IMG/VR virus record: IMGVR_UViG_3300021368_000405
Span: 1 to 30,209 of that record
Origin: a virus
Length of the DNA: 30,209 nt
Reading direction: 5' to 3' (one strand)
The stretch's first letter is position 1. Each line of letters begins with the position of its first letter. This document shows positions 1 through 6,915 of this stretch, one piece after another. The translations under genes and the position numbers were made by a program. A model generated the notes under the pieces. The model was not told where the DNA came from, ran no database searches, and saw only the letters and a list, made by a program, of their open reading frames with translations.

Positions 1-1
1 T

Positions 2-994
2 CACGAACTCCCTTGGGTTAAACGATGCATCAACATCACTCCCGAATGGTGGGAGAAGTGCACGTTTAAGGAGGTACTACTACAGGGTATCCGGTCAGGT
101 GACATCTGGCTCAACAAAGTAAAGTATGACAATGAAGGAAAACGAATCCGAGGGAATGTCTGCCTTGAAGTTTATTTGCCCTCACGAGGCACTTGCTTGC
201 TACAGCATGTCTCTCTCGGTGCCTGTGAGTTCGACGAGATACCGAAGGCTTTCACTGAAGGCATGTCCCAGCTGTGCCAGCTACATGGTAAAACAGGTGT
301 TGGAGACACTGGTGAATACCTCCCCTCAGAAACAGACCGACAAGTTGGACTTGGAATGCTCGGACTTGCCAATCTCCTACGGCGGTACGGAGTAACCTAT
401 GAGCAGTTCGGGGTTGCTTTGGACGACTTCAATGCAGGCCGCGTGGTACGCACACCAGCCTATGAACTGGTATCCCAGTTTGACGCTGGTATTAAAGCTG
501 CCGCCGAAATTGCTAGGGCTAATAATATGGTACGAGCCTTTGCTATCGCGCCCACTGCCTCCTGCAGTTATCGAAGCAAAGATCTGGATGGCTTTACTAG
601 CGCACCAGAAATCGCTCCGCCTATCAGCCGGACGGTAGACCGTGACAGCGGTACGTTCGGTGTCGAAACATATAATTATGGCGACGTTGAGATCGCCAGC
701 GAAGTCGGTTGGGAAAACTACAAGCGTGTTGCTGATGGCATCATGACTTTACTCGACCGCACGGGACTTCTTCACGGGTATAGCTTCAACAGTTGGAGTG
801 ACGTCGTTACATACAACGAGGCCTTTATCGAAGAGTGGTTGGAATCTCCTCAGACCTCCCTATACTATAGCCTGCAGGTCATGGGCGATGTTCAAGATAA
901 GTCAAGTGCATATGCTGCTATTGATGAAACGGAAGTCGATGACTATTTGGCAGGTATCCTAAATGAAGAACTTACTTGCGACTGTCAAGAATGA
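2..994 (+). CDS. nrdA: Class I ribonucleotide reductase alpha subunit, 3' part (5' end outside window)
   Basis: Reduces ribonucleotides to deoxyribonucleotides for phage DNA synthesis. The reading frame is open from base 2, so only the C-terminal 330 residues are present. The active-site pattern Asn-x-Cys-x-Glu is visible (NVCLEV, codons at 155-172), followed by LPSRGTCLLQHVSLG, the usual family continuation. A GLGMLGLANLL segment and an APTAS segment lie further on. The protein ends LTCDCQE, the C-terminal Cys pair that re-reduces the active site in class I enzymes. The stop overlaps the beta-subunit start in an ATGA arrangement, supporting class I with translational coupling. Cyanopodovirus reductases were long labelled class II; the Cys tail and adjacent beta gene argue against that here. 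Confidence 0.9.
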   Translation, partial: HELPWVKRCINITPEWWEKCTFKEVLLQGIRSGDIWLNKVKYDNEGKRIRGNVCLEVYLPSRGTCLLQHVSLGACEFDEIPKAFTEGMSQLCQLHGKTGVGDTGEYLPSETDRQVGLGMLGLANLLRRYGVTYEQFGVALDDFNAGRVVRTPAYELVSQFDAGIKAAAEIARANNMVRAFAIAPTASCSYRSKDLDGFTSAPEIAPPISRTVDRDSGTFGVETYNYGDVEIASEVGWENYKRVADGIMTLLDRTGLLHGYSFNSWSDVVTYNEAFIEEWLESPQTSLYYSLQVMGDVQDKSSAYAAIDETEVDDYLAGILNEELTCDCQE

Positions 995-1704
995 ACCCGT
1001 ACGAGAAACTACTGAATCGAAAAAGAAAATGGACTCCTGTACAAACGACAGCAGGAGCGTGCAAAGAAGGTGCAGAGCAGGCGATCTACCGCGCACTCGC
1101 CATGCGTCATATGGAACTTCCCGTTGGAGACTTCATCAATGACGCTCTCGCCTCTGACGTACCGAAGAATGCACGGGACGTCCTACTGTCCAATGTCAAG
1201 GACGAGGAGAATCACGACCTCGCACTTGGTTACATCGCCAATGCTTACGGTGTTGATGAACAAGCTGAAGCGGAAGCCCTACGGCTTAAAGCCGCTTGGG
1301 AAGCACATCCAGATCACACGATTACCAAAGCACTTGTTGCCGAGCGTGCGATCTTCTTCGTTCTTCTACCATTCTTTCGCTTTAATGGTGACGCTGGTAT
1401 GAGGACCGTTTCAGCCGATATCAGCCGAGACGAACAAATCCATGTGGCGGTGAACTCACTGGCACATACCGAGCTGGGTTACAACATAAGCCCGTCTCTG
1501 GACAAGCTACGTAAAGCTACTATCAACTGGGTGATGCAACCTCTAGGTGATCACGCCGATAAGTATTTGAACAAAAAATTTTGGTTGGATTCTAGCGACC
1601 GCTTGATGTACGAAGGCAAAGCTCCACAGCTTGCCGAGACTAAAGCTGCTCGGATGCCAGCCTTCTTTGAACACAGCAATGTCAACCTCCCCCAATACGC
1701 TTAA
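991..1704 (+). CDS. nrdB: Class I ribonucleotide reductase beta subunit, short form without the usual radical tyrosine
   Basis: Ferritin-like radical/metal subunit partnering the upstream alpha subunit. ATG at 991 overlaps the alpha stop (ATGA); an in-frame TTG at 976 is less likely. At 237 residues it is much shorter than typical NrdB (about 320-380). Metal-site motifs are visible: E72-x-x-H75 in DEENHDLALGY, E118 in VAERAIFF, and E148-x-x-H151 in RDEQIHV. The first carboxylate ligand is unclear (E29, E42 or D48). In E. coli NrdB the radical Tyr lies four residues after the first ligand His; here that position is Leu79, and the nearest Tyr is Y81. Either the radical is stored elsewhere or the cofactor is unusual. 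The family assignment is firm; the cofactor type is inference. Confidence 0.82.
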   Translation: MNPYEKLLNRKRKWTPVQTTAGACKEGAEQAIYRALAMRHMELPVGDFINDALASDVPKNARDVLLSNVKDEENHDLALGYIANAYGVDEQAEAEALRLKAAWEAHPDHTITKALVAERAIFFVLLPFFRFNGDAGMRTVSADISRDEQIHVAVNSLAHTELGYNISPSLDKLRKATINWVMQPLGDHADKYLNKKFWLDSSDRLMYEGKAPQLAETKAARMPAFFEHSNVNLPQYA

Positions 1705-1867
1705 CTTTGGTCTTACAGTTGAGCGTTTACTTGAAGAGTTAGAAGACCGATTCCCTCTGACCAACCCCAGTCCTGATACAAGCATCAATGCGATCATGTA
1801 TCAGTCAGGTCAGAGGAGTGTTGTTGACTGGATTCAATCACGTATCACTAACGACGAGGAACCTTAA
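1679..1867 (+). CDS. Small acidic hypothetical protein (62 aa)
   Basis: The start chosen is the ATG at 1679, which overlaps the end of the beta-subunit gene by 26 bases. An in-frame ATG at 1631 would overlap far more. The product begins MSTSPNTLNFGLTVERLLEELEDRF, containing a probable amphipathic helix (LTVERLLEELEDRF), and later has SVVDWIQSRI. It is acidic, with no signal peptide, membrane segment or cysteines. A GACGAGGAA stretch at its 3' end can serve as ribosome binding site for the next gene at 1870. I do not recognise a family. It sits where T7 carries small genes just before the portal. Confidence 0.6.
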   Translation: MSTSPNTLNFGLTVERLLEELEDRFPLTNPSPDTSINAIMYQSGQRSVVDWIQSRITNDEEP

Positions 1868-1869
1868 CA

Positions 1870-2184
1870 ATGTGTGGCGGACCTGATCCTAAAAAAGCAG
1901 CCCGTAAAGCTGAGAAGCGTGCACGCGAACAAGCACGTCGTCATGCCGAAGCTATGCGTAAGCAGGACGAGCAAAACCAAAAGATGATTGCTAACATGGA
2001 GAAGCAAGCAGCCGCGAACGTTCGCCGGCAAGAGCTTGCTACCTCTAACATGATGAAGAAGAACGAAAAAGGCCAGACGGTTCAGACCTCAAAGTCTAAG
2101 AAGCGTGCAACTGGAACCAAGCTTCGTATCCCCCTTGCTAACACTGGCGTCGCTAGCGGCGGTAGTGGACAGAACACTCCTTGA
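1870..2184 (+). CDS. Lys/Ala/Gln-rich small protein upstream of the portal, possible virion or assembly protein
   Basis: A 104-residue basic protein starting MCGGPDPKKAARKAEKRARE. Residues about 8-70 form a highly charged, Gln/Lys/Arg-rich helix typical of a coiled coil. The end is low-complexity (LRIPLANTGVASGGSGQNTP). A short protein beginning Met-Cys-Gly with a central helix and a Gly/Ser/Ile-Pro tail just before the portal is a recurring phage layout; such proteins are often found in virions. By position it could correspond to T7 gp7.3 (tail assembly/adsorption), but I see no sequence identity that proves it. The upstream GAGGAA supports the ATG at 1870. Confidence 0.55.
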   Translation: MCGGPDPKKAARKAEKRAREQARRHAEAMRKQDEQNQKMIANMEKQAAANVRRQELATSNMMKKNEKGQTVQTSKSKKRATGTKLRIPLANTGVASGGSGQNTP

Positions 2185-2195
2185 GAAACTAAACC

Positions 2196-3779
2196 ATGAC
2201 AGCTCGTACTAGATACGATCATCTAGTCGGTGGCCGCCATCAATATCTTGACATGGCGGTTCAGTGCTCTGAGCTTACTCTACCTTACCTAATTACAAGA
2301 GACGAAAGTCGTACGACTCACCGCACCTTGAGGCAACCCTGGCAATCAGTGGGAGCCAAAGGTGTCGTGACTCTTACTGCTAAGCTGATGCTTAGCCTCT
2401 TGCCTCCTAGCACCAGCTTCTTCAAGCTTCAGATTCGTGATGACAAGCTAGGCACTGAGATGCCTGCTGACATCCGTTCTGAACTTGACTTGTCTTTTGC
2501 GAAGATGGAACGCATGATCATGGATTCTATTGCAGCATCCACTGATCGTGTCCAAGTCTTCCAGGCAATCAAGCACCTGGTGGTGGGCGGTAACGCTCTC
2601 CTGTATATGGGTAAGGATGGTATTAAGCATTACCCACTGAACCGTTACGTTGTAGAACGTGATGGTAATGGCAACGTAATTGAGATCGTAACTAAAGAAC
2701 TTGTCAGCAAGCACCTCTTGCCTGCTGAGATCCAAGACAAACACGCACAAGACGTTAACAACAACATCAATCGAACTACCGATGATGTAGAGATCTACAC
2801 TCACGTTCGGCTCGACAACAACCGTTGGGTCTGGCATCAAGAGTGCTACGACATGCTGATCCCTGAGTCTCGGGGTAAGGCTCCCAAGGAAGCAAGTCCA
2901 TGGATCGTACTTAGATTCAATTCAGTTGACGGAGAGAACTACGGGCGAGGCCGAGTCGAAGAGTTTATCGGAGACCTGCGTTCGCTTGATTCGTTGTCTC
3001 AAAGCATCACAGAAGGCTCTGCTGCAGCGGCTAAGGTCGTCTTTGTGGTATCACCTTCCAGTACTACCAAGCCGCAGACTATTGCAAAGGCTGGTAATGG
3101 TGCTATCGTTCAAGGACGACCAGACGACATTGGTGTTATCCAAGTCGGAAAGACTGCTGACTTTGGTACTGCCATGTCGCTCATGACTACCCTAGAGAAA
3201 AGGATTAGCGAAGCTTTCCTTATCCTTAGCGTACGTCAGTCTGAGCGTACTACGGCTGAAGAAGTTCGGATGACACAGATGGAACTAGAGCAGCAACTGG
3301 GTGGCTTGTTCTCCCTGCTAACTGTTGAGTTCCTTGTCCCTTATCTGAACCGTAAGCTACTGACACTGCAACGTAGTGGACAGTTGCCTAAGATCCCACG
3401 TAACATGGTCAGCCCGACTATCGTTGCTGGTATCAATGCACTTGGCCGAGGCCAGGATCGCGAGTCCTTGACTCAGTTCCTTGGCACACTGGCACAGACG
3501 ATCGGTGCCGAGCAGATGATGCAGTTCATCAACCCAGAAGAAGCTGTCAAGCGTCTTGCTGCAGCACAGGGTATTGACGTACTGAATCTTGTACGTTCTA
3601 TGGAAGATCGTCAAGAAGATGCTGAGGCTGCACAAGATGCACAACAGCAACAGATGCAGATGCAGATGATTCCACAACTGCTGAACGCACCTATTGCTGA
3701 TCCTTCTAAAAACCCACAGGCCGGCCAAATGATTAACCAAGCGGTTGGTCAAGAAGTCGTTCCTCCCCCTGAACAATAA
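2196..3779 (+). CDS. Portal (head-tail connector) protein, T7 gp8 family
   Basis: Forms the dodecameric ring at one capsid vertex through which DNA is packaged and ejected. Length is 527 residues, close to T7 gp8 (536). The N-terminal region carries RTTHRTLRQPWQSVGAKGVV and LMLSLLPPSTSFFKL, characteristic of podoviral portals; later come EASPWIVLRFN, a GENYGRGRVEEFIGDLRSLDSL block and SERTTAEEVRMTQMELEQQLG. The C-terminus is Gln/Met-rich (QQQQMQMQM), as expected for the crown/barrel end. It is followed after five bases by the scaffold gene, the T7 8-9 order. Confidence 0.95.
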   Translation: MTARTRYDHLVGGRHQYLDMAVQCSELTLPYLITRDESRTTHRTLRQPWQSVGAKGVVTLTAKLMLSLLPPSTSFFKLQIRDDKLGTEMPADIRSELDLSFAKMERMIMDSIAASTDRVQVFQAIKHLVVGGNALLYMGKDGIKHYPLNRYVVERDGNGNVIEIVTKELVSKHLLPAEIQDKHAQDVNNNINRTTDDVEIYTHVRLDNNRWVWHQECYDMLIPESRGKAPKEASPWIVLRFNSVDGENYGRGRVEEFIGDLRSLDSLSQSITEGSAAAAKVVFVVSPSSTTKPQTIAKAGNGAIVQGRPDDIGVIQVGKTADFGTAMSLMTTLEKRISEAFLILSVRQSERTTAEEVRMTQMELEQQLGGLFSLLTVEFLVPYLNRKLLTLQRSGQLPKIPRNMVSPTIVAGINALGRGQDRESLTQFLGTLAQTIGAEQMMQFINPEEAVKRLAAAQGIDVLNLVRSMEDRQEDAEAAQDAQQQQMQMQMIPQLLNAPIADPSKNPQAGQMINQAVGQEVVPPPEQ

Positions 3780-3784
3780 CAACT

Positions 3785-4588
3785 ATGGCTGAAGTAATTA
3801 CGTACGATCCCAGTAATGATCCTCAAGCTGTAGAGGCTGCAGAAGCACGTGATGCCGAGACTCTTGCAAAGCATGAAGAGTACGAGGAGCAGCGTCAAAG
3901 CCCCTACGCTAATAAGTTTGATTCTCCTGAGCAACTGGAGCAAGCCTATCTAGAGCTGCAAAAGAAGCTGGGTGAGAACTCAGATGAGCAAGGTGATGAA
4001 GGCGAGCTTAGCGACGAAGAGGTGCCTAATGAACCTTCCGATGAGTTGGAGGATGAGGTCCTTGAGATGTTCGACCTTCTGGATGATGAGTACAATGAAA
4101 ACGGACAGCTCAGTGAGGAAAGCCTAGAAGCCCTCTCTGAGTTGCCTACTGATGAGCTGCTACAAGCTTACATTCAGTACCAAGAAAGAGTCGCACAATT
4201 TGAAGAAAGCGCAGAAGAAGGACGTGAGCTGTCTGATGCCGAGGTCCAGGCTGTGTATGAACAGGTTGGCGGTGAACAGCAGTACAACGCAATGGTTAAC
4301 TGGGCTGCACAGAACTTCTCTGCTGAGGAGGTCCAGGCTTTCGATAATGTAATTGAAAGTGGTGACCCTGCTACTATTAACCTTGCGTTGCGTGCATTGA
4401 GCAGCAGCTATAATGATGCCGTCGGTATCGATGGTACTATGCTGCAAGGCAAGGCATCGACATCACGTAGCGTCTACCGCAGTCAAGCTGAGGTAGTCCG
4501 TGAAATGAACGACCCTCGTTACGACAGGGATCCCGCATTCCGTGAGGCAGTCATGCAAAAGCTGGCTCGTTCAGGAGACCTGCTGTGA
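3785..4588 (+). CDS. Capsid assembly scaffolding protein, T7 gp9 family
   Basis: Acts as internal scaffold during procapsid assembly and is absent from mature heads. The 267-residue product is strongly acidic and helical, especially residues 60-160 (runs such as DEEVPNEPSDELEDEVLEMFDLLDDE). The C-terminal segment has SQAEVVREMNDPRYDRDPAFREAVMQKLARS, matching the conserved C-terminus of T7-like scaffolds that contacts the capsid protein. T7 gp9 is 307 residues. The stop overlaps the GTG start of hli (GTGA), so the photosynthesis cassette is translationally joined to the scaffold gene. In T7 the capsid gene would follow directly; here about 3.3 kb of accessory genes intervene. Confidence 0.92.
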   Translation: MAEVITYDPSNDPQAVEAAEARDAETLAKHEEYEEQRQSPYANKFDSPEQLEQAYLELQKKLGENSDEQGDEGELSDEEVPNEPSDELEDEVLEMFDLLDDEYNENGQLSEESLEALSELPTDELLQAYIQYQERVAQFEESAEEGRELSDAEVQAVYEQVGGEQQYNAMVNWAAQNFSAEEVQAFDNVIESGDPATINLALRALSSSYNDAVGIDGTMLQGKASTSRSVYRSQAEVVREMNDPRYDRDPAFREAVMQKLARSGDLL

Positions 4589-4776
4589 CCTTTGTTAAAG
4601 AAGACGGAGGTCGTTACAACCTCTATGCACAAGAACCACCTATGACAATTATGGACGTAACTGAAACCCACAACGAAAAGGCTGAGAAGCTGAACGGTCG
4701 CCTGGCTATGCTGGGCATCATGGCTGCGCTCGGTGCGTATGCTATCACTGGTCAAATCATTCCCGGAGTCTGGTAA
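4585..4776 (+). CDS. hli: High-light-inducible protein (single-helix chlorophyll-binding-like protein)
   Basis: Hli proteins are single-helix relatives of the LHC family that protect photosystems under stress; phage copies are thought to protect photosystem II during infection. The 63-residue product carries the diagnostic block EKLNGRLAMLGIMAALGAYAITGQ followed by IIPGVW: Glu and Asn/Arg chlorophyll-ligand residues, one membrane helix, and the TGQIIPG ending typical of cyanophage copies. GTG at 4585 overlaps the scaffold stop. An ATG at 4639 would remove the conserved-looking EDGGRYNLYAQEPP leader, so I prefer the GTG. It lies 0.9 kb upstream of psbA. Confidence 0.95.
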   Translation: MTFVKEDGGRYNLYAQEPPMTIMDVTETHNEKAEKLNGRLAMLGIMAALGAYAITGQIIPGVW

Positions 4777-4838
4777 TGCCGCAAGGTAAAGGAACATACG
4801 GTACTAAGAAAGGCCGTCCCCCTAAGAAAGGTAAGTAA
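4776..4838 (+). CDS. Twenty-residue basic Gly/Lys peptide
   Basis: A tiny reading frame encoding MPQGKGTYGTKKGRPPKKGK. Its ATG shares a base with the hli stop (TAATG) and its stop shares a base with the next ATG (TAATG), so it sits exactly in a coupled chain. GGAG lies upstream within hli. The GKGTYG...GRPPKK pattern recurs, to my recollection, as a very small protein of cyanophages and other marine phages. The product is strongly basic and likely unstructured, perhaps nucleic-acid binding. Function unknown. Because of its size an automatic caller would probably miss it. Confidence 0.6.
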   Translation: MPQGKGTYGTKKGRPPKKGK

Positions 4839-5080
4839 TGTCTAGCAATGTCAGCCTCAAGATCGGCAAGCACAAGTCACGAACTGGAGGCTTGACAAAA
4901 GCTGGCCGAGACAAGTACAATCGAGAAACGGGGTCAAACCTCAAGGCTCCTCAGCCTGGTGGTGGTTCCCGTAAACGTTCCTTCTGTGCCAGGATGTCTG
5001 GTGTGAAAGGTCCAATGAAAGACAGCAAGGGTCGTCCTACACGGAAGGCTCTTGCACTACGCAAATGGAAATGTAACTAA
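4838..5080 (+). CDS. Small basic conserved phage protein (DUF6321-like)
   Basis: An 80-residue basic protein with the blocks GGLTKAGRDKYNRETGSNLK, KRSFCARMSGVKGP and a C-terminal RKALALRKWKC. This pattern matches a family I associate with DUF6321, common in marine phages. The two conserved cysteines (FCARM and WKC) could bind metal or pair. The start overlaps the preceding 20-aa gene by one base, and the stop overlaps the following ATG (TAATG). Function is unknown; basic charge and small size suggest nucleic-acid or virion association, which is inference. Confidence 0.75.
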   Translation: MSSNVSLKIGKHKSRTGGLTKAGRDKYNRETGSNLKAPQPGGGSRKRSFCARMSGVKGPMKDSKGRPTRKALALRKWKCN

Positions 5081-5247
5081 TGGCACGTCCTGGACTTTGG
5101 GCTAACATCCATGCAAAACGAGATCGCATCGCTAAGGGTAGTGGTGAGAGAATGAGAAAGCCAGGTTCGCCTGGTGCTCCCACTGCCAAAGCTTTGCGAG
5201 ATTCTAAAACTTCTAAATCTAAAAAAAACAAACTTAAAATTACATGA
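5080..5247 (+). CDS. Small basic conserved phage protein (55 aa, GLWANIHAKR family)
   Basis: Encodes MARPGLWANIHAKRDRIAKG, then SGERMRKPGSPGAPTAKALR and a Lys/Ser tail. The GL(W/Y)ANIxAKRxRI...GSGE(R/K)MRKPG..GAPT pattern is one I recognise from many marine phages as an uncharacterised small protein, often next to the preceding family. It is highly basic, with no membrane segment. Start and stop overlap both neighbours (TAATG at 5078-5082; ATGA at 5244-5247), making it part of the coupled chain from scaffold to the secreted protein. Function unknown; it is too short for most gene callers. Confidence 0.72.
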   Translation: MARPGLWANIHAKRDRIAKGSGERMRKPGSPGAPTAKALRDSKTSKSKKNKLKIT

Positions 5248-5588
5248 AATCTATTATCGCTTCCGGTATCCTCCTCGGCATGGCACACGGTGCTGCCATC
5301 GCTGGTCCCTACGTGAACGTGGAATCCAACTCTTCTTACACCGGCTCTGACTACACCGGTACTGCTACTGATGTCCACTATGGATATGAAGGTGACAACT
5401 GGTATGTCCAGGGAGGTACTACTCTCCTGGCTCCTGATGCTGAAGATGGTTCTGTGGAACTGTCCGGTAAGGCTGGTGGTTCCTACTCTTTGAGTGAAGC
5501 ACTGTCTCTCTACGGTGAAGTGTCCTTCATGGGTGGTGATCCTGACAACTCCTATGGCACCAAAGTTGGTGCTAAGTATAACTTCTGA
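5244..5588 (+). CDS. Small secreted outer-membrane beta-barrel-like (porin-like) protein
   Basis: A 114-residue protein with a signal peptide (MKSIIASGILLGMAHGAAIAG; cleavage probably after Ala20). The mature part alternates polar and aromatic residues (YVNVESNSSYTG, DVHYGYEGDNWYVQGGTTLL, LSLYGEVSFMGG) and ends KVGAKYNF. A terminal Phe after alternating residues is the classical signal for outer-membrane insertion by the BAM machinery. About 95 mature residues could form only six to eight strands, so a full porin is unlikely. I recall similar small proteins in cyanophages and picocyanobacteria. It may remodel the host outer membrane, but that is inference. It ends just before a terminator-like hairpin and psbA. 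Confidence 0.7.
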   Translation: MKSIIASGILLGMAHGAAIAGPYVNVESNSSYTGSDYTGTATDVHYGYEGDNWYVQGGTTLLAPDAEDGSVELSGKAGGSYSLSEALSLYGEVSFMGGDPDNSYGTKVGAKYNF

Positions 5589-5599
5589 TTTACACAGAT

Positions 5600-5636
5600 A
5601 GCCCGCCACTGGACGTGAGCCTTGGGCGGGCTTCAT
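5600..5636 (+). terminator. Terminator-like GC hairpin between the secreted protein gene and psbA
   Basis: A perfect 8-bp inverted repeat, AGCCCGCC (5600-5607) with GGCGGGCT (5625-5632), spans a 17-base loop and is followed by TCATTAAA rather than a clean T run. It separates the small-gene chain from psbA. It could be a weak intrinsic terminator, an RNA processing site, or an mRNA 3' stabiliser. The stem is certain; the function is inference. Confidence 0.55.
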
Positions 5637-5684
5637 TAAAGTGCTCAAATACATACCCTCGTAAACAACAACTCCGCACTTTTA

Positions 5685-6761
5685 ATGACCGCTGTACTTC
5701 AAAGACAACAGAGGTCTACCTGGGATGAGTTCTGCTCCTGGGTAACCTCTACTAACAATCGACTTTATGTTGGCTGGTTTGGTATCCTCATGATCCCAAC
5801 CCTGCTGGCTGCTACTATTTGTTTCGTAACTGCATTTATTGCAGCACCCCCTGTAGACATTGATGGAATTCGAGAACCAGTCGCAGGCTCCCTCCTCTAT
5901 GGAAACAACATCATATCGGGAGCCGTCGTTCCGAGCAGCAATGCCATCGGACTACACTTCTACCCAATTTGGGAAGCTGCTACACTTGATGAATGGCTCT
6001 ACAACGGGGGACCGTTCCAGCTCGTCGTGTTCCACTTCCTCATTGGTATCTATTCTTACATGGGACGAGAGTGGGAACTTAGCTATCGACTAGGTATGCG
6101 CCCCTGGATCTTCGTTGCTTACTCTGCACCTGTTGCAGCAGCGAGTGCCGTCTTTCTGGTGTATCCCTTCGGACAAGGATCCTTCTCTGATGCAATGCCA
6201 CTCGGCATTTCAGGTACCTTTAATTATATGTTTGTCTTTCAGGCAGAACATAATATCCTTATGCATCCATTCCATATGCTGGGGGTTGCTGGAGTCTTCG
6301 GTGGCTCTCTATTCTCTGCTATGCATGGTAGTCTGGTTACCTCCAGCCTTATCCGTGAGACTACTGAAGAGGTAAGTCAAAACTATGGTTACAAATTCGG
6401 ACAAGAGGAAGAGACTTACAACATTGTTGCCGCTCATGGTTATTTTGGTCGTCTTATCTTCCAGTACGCCAGCTTCAACAATAGTCGTAGTCTGCATTTC
6501 TTCCTGGCTGCTTGGCCTGTGGTTGGCATCTGGTTCACTGCGCTAGGTGTTAGCACCATGGCCTTCAACCTTAATGGATTTAACTTCAACCAATCCATCC
6601 AAGACCGTGAAGGTCACGTTATCAACACGTGGGCTGACATCCTGAACCGAGCTGGTCTCGGCATGGAGGTCATGCATGAACGTAACGCCCACAACTTCCC
6701 ACTGGACTTGGCTGCTGCCGAGACTACCCCAGTGGCACTGATCGCCCCTACTATTGGTTAA
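5685..6761 (+). CDS. psbA: Photosystem II D1 reaction-centre protein
   Basis: Encodes the full 358-residue D1 with five membrane helices. It replaces rapidly photodamaged host D1 so electron flow continues during infection. Recognisable blocks include [75 protein letters not shown] and [18 protein letters not shown]. Mn-cluster ligands are present: Asp in SFSDAMP, and the C-terminal [14 protein letters not shown] ending at the processing Ala. The residue equivalent to position 130 is Glu (MGREWELS; E129 in this protein's own numbering), the high-light type. No intron or frameshift is present. The start ATG lacks an obvious Shine-Dalgarno sequence. Confidence 0.98.
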   Translation: MTAVLQRQQRSTWDEFCSWVTSTNNRLYVGWFGILMIPTLLAATICFVTAFIAAPPVDIDGIREPVAGSLLYGNNIISGAVVPSSNAIGLHFYPIWEAATLDEWLYNGGPFQLVVFHFLIGIYSYMGREWELSYRLGMRPWIFVAYSAPVAAASAVFLVYPFGQGSFSDAMPLGISGTFNYMFVFQAEHNILMHPFHMLGVAGVFGGSLFSAMHGSLVTSSLIRETTEEVSQNYGYKFGQEEETYNIVAAHGYFGRLIFQYASFNNSRSLHFFLAAWPVVGIWFTALGVSTMAFNLNGFNFNQSIQDREGHVINTWADILNRAGLGMEVMHERNAHNFPLDLAAAETTPVALIAPTIG

Positions 6762-6766
6762 TCATC

Positions 6767-6904
6767 ATGCCCGCTAGCCACGTTGGCCTTGCTCAAAAGA
6801 TTCGTCTTACTCGCGCCATCCAGGCAGCGGCTATGAAAGGCGACTCAGCTAAAGAAAAGAAACTCAGGAAACAGCTTGCTGACCTGAAACAAAAAACAAA
6901 GTAA
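6767..6904 (+). CDS. Small basic hypothetical protein downstream of psbA (45 aa)
   Basis: ATG at 6767, five bases after the psbA stop, opens a 45-codon frame: MPASHVGLAQKIRLTRAIQA followed by AAMKGDSAKEKKLRKQLADLKQKTK. The product is basic and almost entirely helical in character, with a Lys-rich C-terminal half. No membrane or export signal is visible. It was probably transcribed with psbA. I do not recognise a family. The tight spacing and absence of other frames here favour a real gene. Confidence 0.5.
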   Translation: MPASHVGLAQKIRLTRAIQAAAMKGDSAKEKKLRKQLADLKQKTK

Positions 6905-6915
6905 TTGATTCGCAC

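Noticed and set aside
5037-5654. Minus-strand open frame of 205 codons across the small-gene chain
   Set aside because: Opposite to four coherent plus-strand genes, without motifs or start signals; a shadow frame.
5685-6761. Group I intron or homing endonuclease insertion in psbA
   Set aside because: The D1 frame is uninterrupted with all conserved blocks contiguous.
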